In this document: positions 6,358 through 7,335 of the stretch, one piece after another | How the letters are laid out: each line of letters begins with the position of its first letter | Numbering within the stretch: position 1 is the stretch's first letter | Assembly: GCA_031283115.1 (NCBI GenBank) | Contig: JAITCK010000024.1 | Span: forward strand, 1 to 7,335 | Direction: 5' to 3' | DNA length: 7,335 bases | Source of the DNA: Cellulomonadaceae bacterium | GTDB taxonomy: Bacteria; Actinomycetota; Actinomycetes; Actinomycetales; Cellulomonadaceae | Position numbers and translations under genes: made by a program | Notes under the pieces: generated by a model | Seen by the model: only the letters and a program-made list of their open reading frames with translations | The model's database searches: none | What the model was told of the DNA's origin: nothing

Positions 6358-7247
6358 ACATATTCCGTCGGAGCATTGCGCGCAAGAGTGTGGCAGCAAC
6401 TTTCATTGCTGCTGCCACACTCGGTGTTTCTGGGTGTGCATTGCCTTCGTCTCTCACCGCTGATGCCGCGCCTTCTGGAGCCCTGACGGTGGAACCAGTG
6501 ACGGTACGGCGAGGGTCGCTGACATCCGTTATCACTACTGATGTGCGCGCAATTGCTCGCCCGGAGTTTGCGGTAAATGCTCCCACATCGGGATGGTTAG
6601 GGTTTTGGGGGGACATCTCTGAGGGAGTTCGGGTCAATCAAGATCAGGTCTTGTTCACTGTTGGCTCTGGTGATTCTCGAGTCAATGTCACTTCGCCTGC
6701 CTCTGGGGTGGTGACAAGCGTTTTTGTAGAAGACCGCGGTCAGGTGCGCTCCGGGGTTCCCGTAGTTGCGATTCGTTACGACGGGTTTGGTGTGACCGGC
6801 GCGATCCCCATTGAACGCGCTTTTCAACTGACCGAGAACCCGGTCGCCGCGACGATACAGTTCGTTGCTGGCCCTGGACCGCAACCTTGTACGCCTACAC
6901 CCCTTGTTTCTGCCACACCTGATGGAGATGGTTTCGACGGGCAAACCCCACTTCTCCAAGTGCTGTGCCTTATCGAGGATACTGTGGGTGTTGTCGATGG
7001 TTCTCCAGCTGTCATGGGCCTCATCACCTCCGAAGCGTCCGATGTCCTCATACTGCCCCTGGAAGCCGTTGCCGGGAACTCCGGCAACGGTGTCGTCTCA
7101 AAACTCGACACGGACGGAAAAGTTGTCCGTGTTGAAGTAGGGCTTGGCATTTCTGATGGAGTAGATATCGAGATCACTAGCGGACTGACGGAAGACGACC
7201 GTGTACTCCCTTTCGGCCCCAATGTGCGCCAGGAAATCCGCCAGTGA
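6351..7247 (+). CDS. MacA/HlyD-like adaptor lipoprotein of an ABC exporter
   Basis: The 298-residue product (from the ATG at 6351) has a lipoprotein signal with lipobox VSGC (Cys29) after a basic start. Two biotinyl-lipoyl-like half-motifs follow: NAPTSGWLGFWGDISEGVRV (77-96) and TSPASGVVTSVFVEDRGQV (115-133). No coiled-coil hairpin lies between them, unlike Gram-negative MacA, which fits a single-membrane cell. A beta-barrel-like part (about 148-215) holds Cys180 and Cys206. The membrane-proximal domain ends with SDVLILPLEAVAG and VEVGLGISDGVDIEITSGL, a common MacA signature. It probably couples an ABC transporter to an extracellular substrate. GTG at 6354, which overlaps the previous stop as GTGA, is an equally plausible start; TTG at 6342 is less so. 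It ends as GTGA on the ABC ATPase gene. Perfect inverted repeats lie within the coding sequence at 6386-6422 and 7066-7090. Confidence 0.82.
   Translation: MVNIFRRSIARKSVAATFIAAATLGVSGCALPSSLTADAAPSGALTVEPVTVRRGSLTSVITTDVRAIARPEFAVNAPTSGWLGFWGDISEGVRVNQDQVLFTVGSGDSRVNVTSPASGVVTSVFVEDRGQVRSGVPVVAIRYDGFGVTGAIPIERAFQLTENPVAATIQFVAGPGPQPCTPTPLVSATPDGDGFDGQTPLLQVLCLIEDTVGVVDGSPAVMGLITSEASDVLILPLEAVAGNSGNGVVSKLDTDGKVVRVEVGLGISDGVDIEITSGLTEDDRVLPFGPNVRQEIRQ
6386..6422. repeat. Perfect 13-bp inverted repeat in the adaptor gene
   Basis: GAGTGTGGCAGCA (6386-6398) and TGCTGCCACACTC (6410-6422) pair without mismatch around an 11-base loop. The hairpin lies 35 bases after the ATG and encodes the signal-peptide residues from Lys-Ser-Val-Ala-Ala to Ala-Ala-Ala-Thr-Leu. 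No T-run follows, so it is not a typical intrinsic terminator. In mRNA it could limit ribosome or polymerase progress into the adaptor. Confidence 0.9.
7066..7090. repeat. Perfect 10-bp inverted repeat in the adaptor gene
   Basis: CCGTTGCCGG (7066-7075) and CCGGCAACGG (7081-7090) pair perfectly around the 5-base loop GAACT. The sequence encodes AVAGNSGNG in the membrane-proximal domain. No T-run follows. It is a compact, GC-rich hairpin in the otherwise moderate-GC operon. Confidence 0.85.
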
Positions 7248-7335
7248 CAGCGCTGACCACCGCACCAGATGAAGACGCGGTGCTCGAAGCAAAAAACCTG
7301 TCCCGTTCTGTGACACTTCCTGGCGGTCAGCGCCT
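7244..7335 (+). CDS. ABC transporter ATP-binding protein, N-terminal fragment
   Basis: Thirty codons are visible before the window ends. They read as a short Ala/Asp/Thr leader followed by AVLEAKNLSRSVTLPGGQRL, the usual first two strands of a LolD/MacB-type ABC ATPase (the A-loop region before Walker A). Walker A, the signature motif and Walker B lie beyond the edge, so this rests on the N-terminal pattern and the context. The GTG at 7244 overlaps the adaptor stop as GTGA, and AGGA lies 9 bases upstream. A permease gene of the MacB/FtsX type would be expected next. It would power the exporter served by the upstream adaptor lipoprotein. Confidence 0.75.
   Translation, partial: MTALTTAPDEDAVLEAKNLSRSVTLPGGQR

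Noticed and set aside
6218..6637. Minus-strand open frame of 139 codons
   Set aside because: Antisense to the lipoprotein and adaptor genes, whose own frames carry clear lipoboxes; no motif of its own.
7258..7282. 6-bp inverted repeat CACCGC/GCGGTG in the ABC ATPase start
   Set aside because: Short arms and a 13-base loop; expected by chance in this composition.

Overview
The window reads as chromosomal DNA of a high-GC Gram-positive bacterium (Actinomycetota, probably near the Actinomycetaceae). The support is a back-to-back AdnA/AdnB helicase-nuclease pair, a DUF3107 (TB9.4-like) protein and a ferritin-fold MiaE-like protein. All three are typical of actinobacteria, and their order resembles the mycobacterial Rv3201c-Rv3210c neighbourhood. 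The family assignments come from recalled motifs, not from a database search.

Layout. (1) 34-564, minus: N-terminal part of AdnB, ended by an in-frame TGA far short of the family length. (2) 561-3965, minus: a full-length AdnA with UvrD-type motor motifs and a C-terminal RecB-type nuclease with four iron-sulfur cysteines. It is coupled to adnB by an ATGA overlap. (3) 3982-4206, plus: DUF3107 protein, diverging from adnA across only 16 bases, with a -10-like hexamer placed for a leaderless transcript. (4) 4208-4460: six full and one partial copy of a 39-bp tandem repeat, each carrying a small hairpin, filling the convergent gap. The partial copy supplies the last codon and the stop codon of the next gene. 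(5) 4454-5194, minus: ferritin-like MiaE-type protein that seems to lack some iron ligands. (6) 5195-5416: divergent intergenic region with two small palindromes. (7) 5417-7335, plus: a tightly packed secretion or export operon. It encodes a small secreted protein with a vicinal Cys-Cys, a Trp-rich lipoprotein of unknown family, a MacA/HlyD-like adaptor lipoprotein without a coiled-coil hairpin, and the first codons of an ABC ATPase that runs off the window.

How the parts relate. AdnAB is the double-strand-break resection motor-nuclease of actinobacteria, so an interrupted adnB would disable it unless the stop is a sequencing error. The operon at the right end has visibly lower GC than the AdnA region and sits where conserved housekeeping synteny stops, so it looks like an accessory cassette. 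Its layout of small secreted protein, lipoprotein, adaptor and ABC ATPase resembles Gram-positive bacteriocin or MacAB-type export clusters, but the first two products match no family I recognise. This is the best candidate here for an undescribed system. The adaptor gene also contains two perfect intragenic inverted repeats (13-bp and 10-bp arms) that may act at the RNA level.
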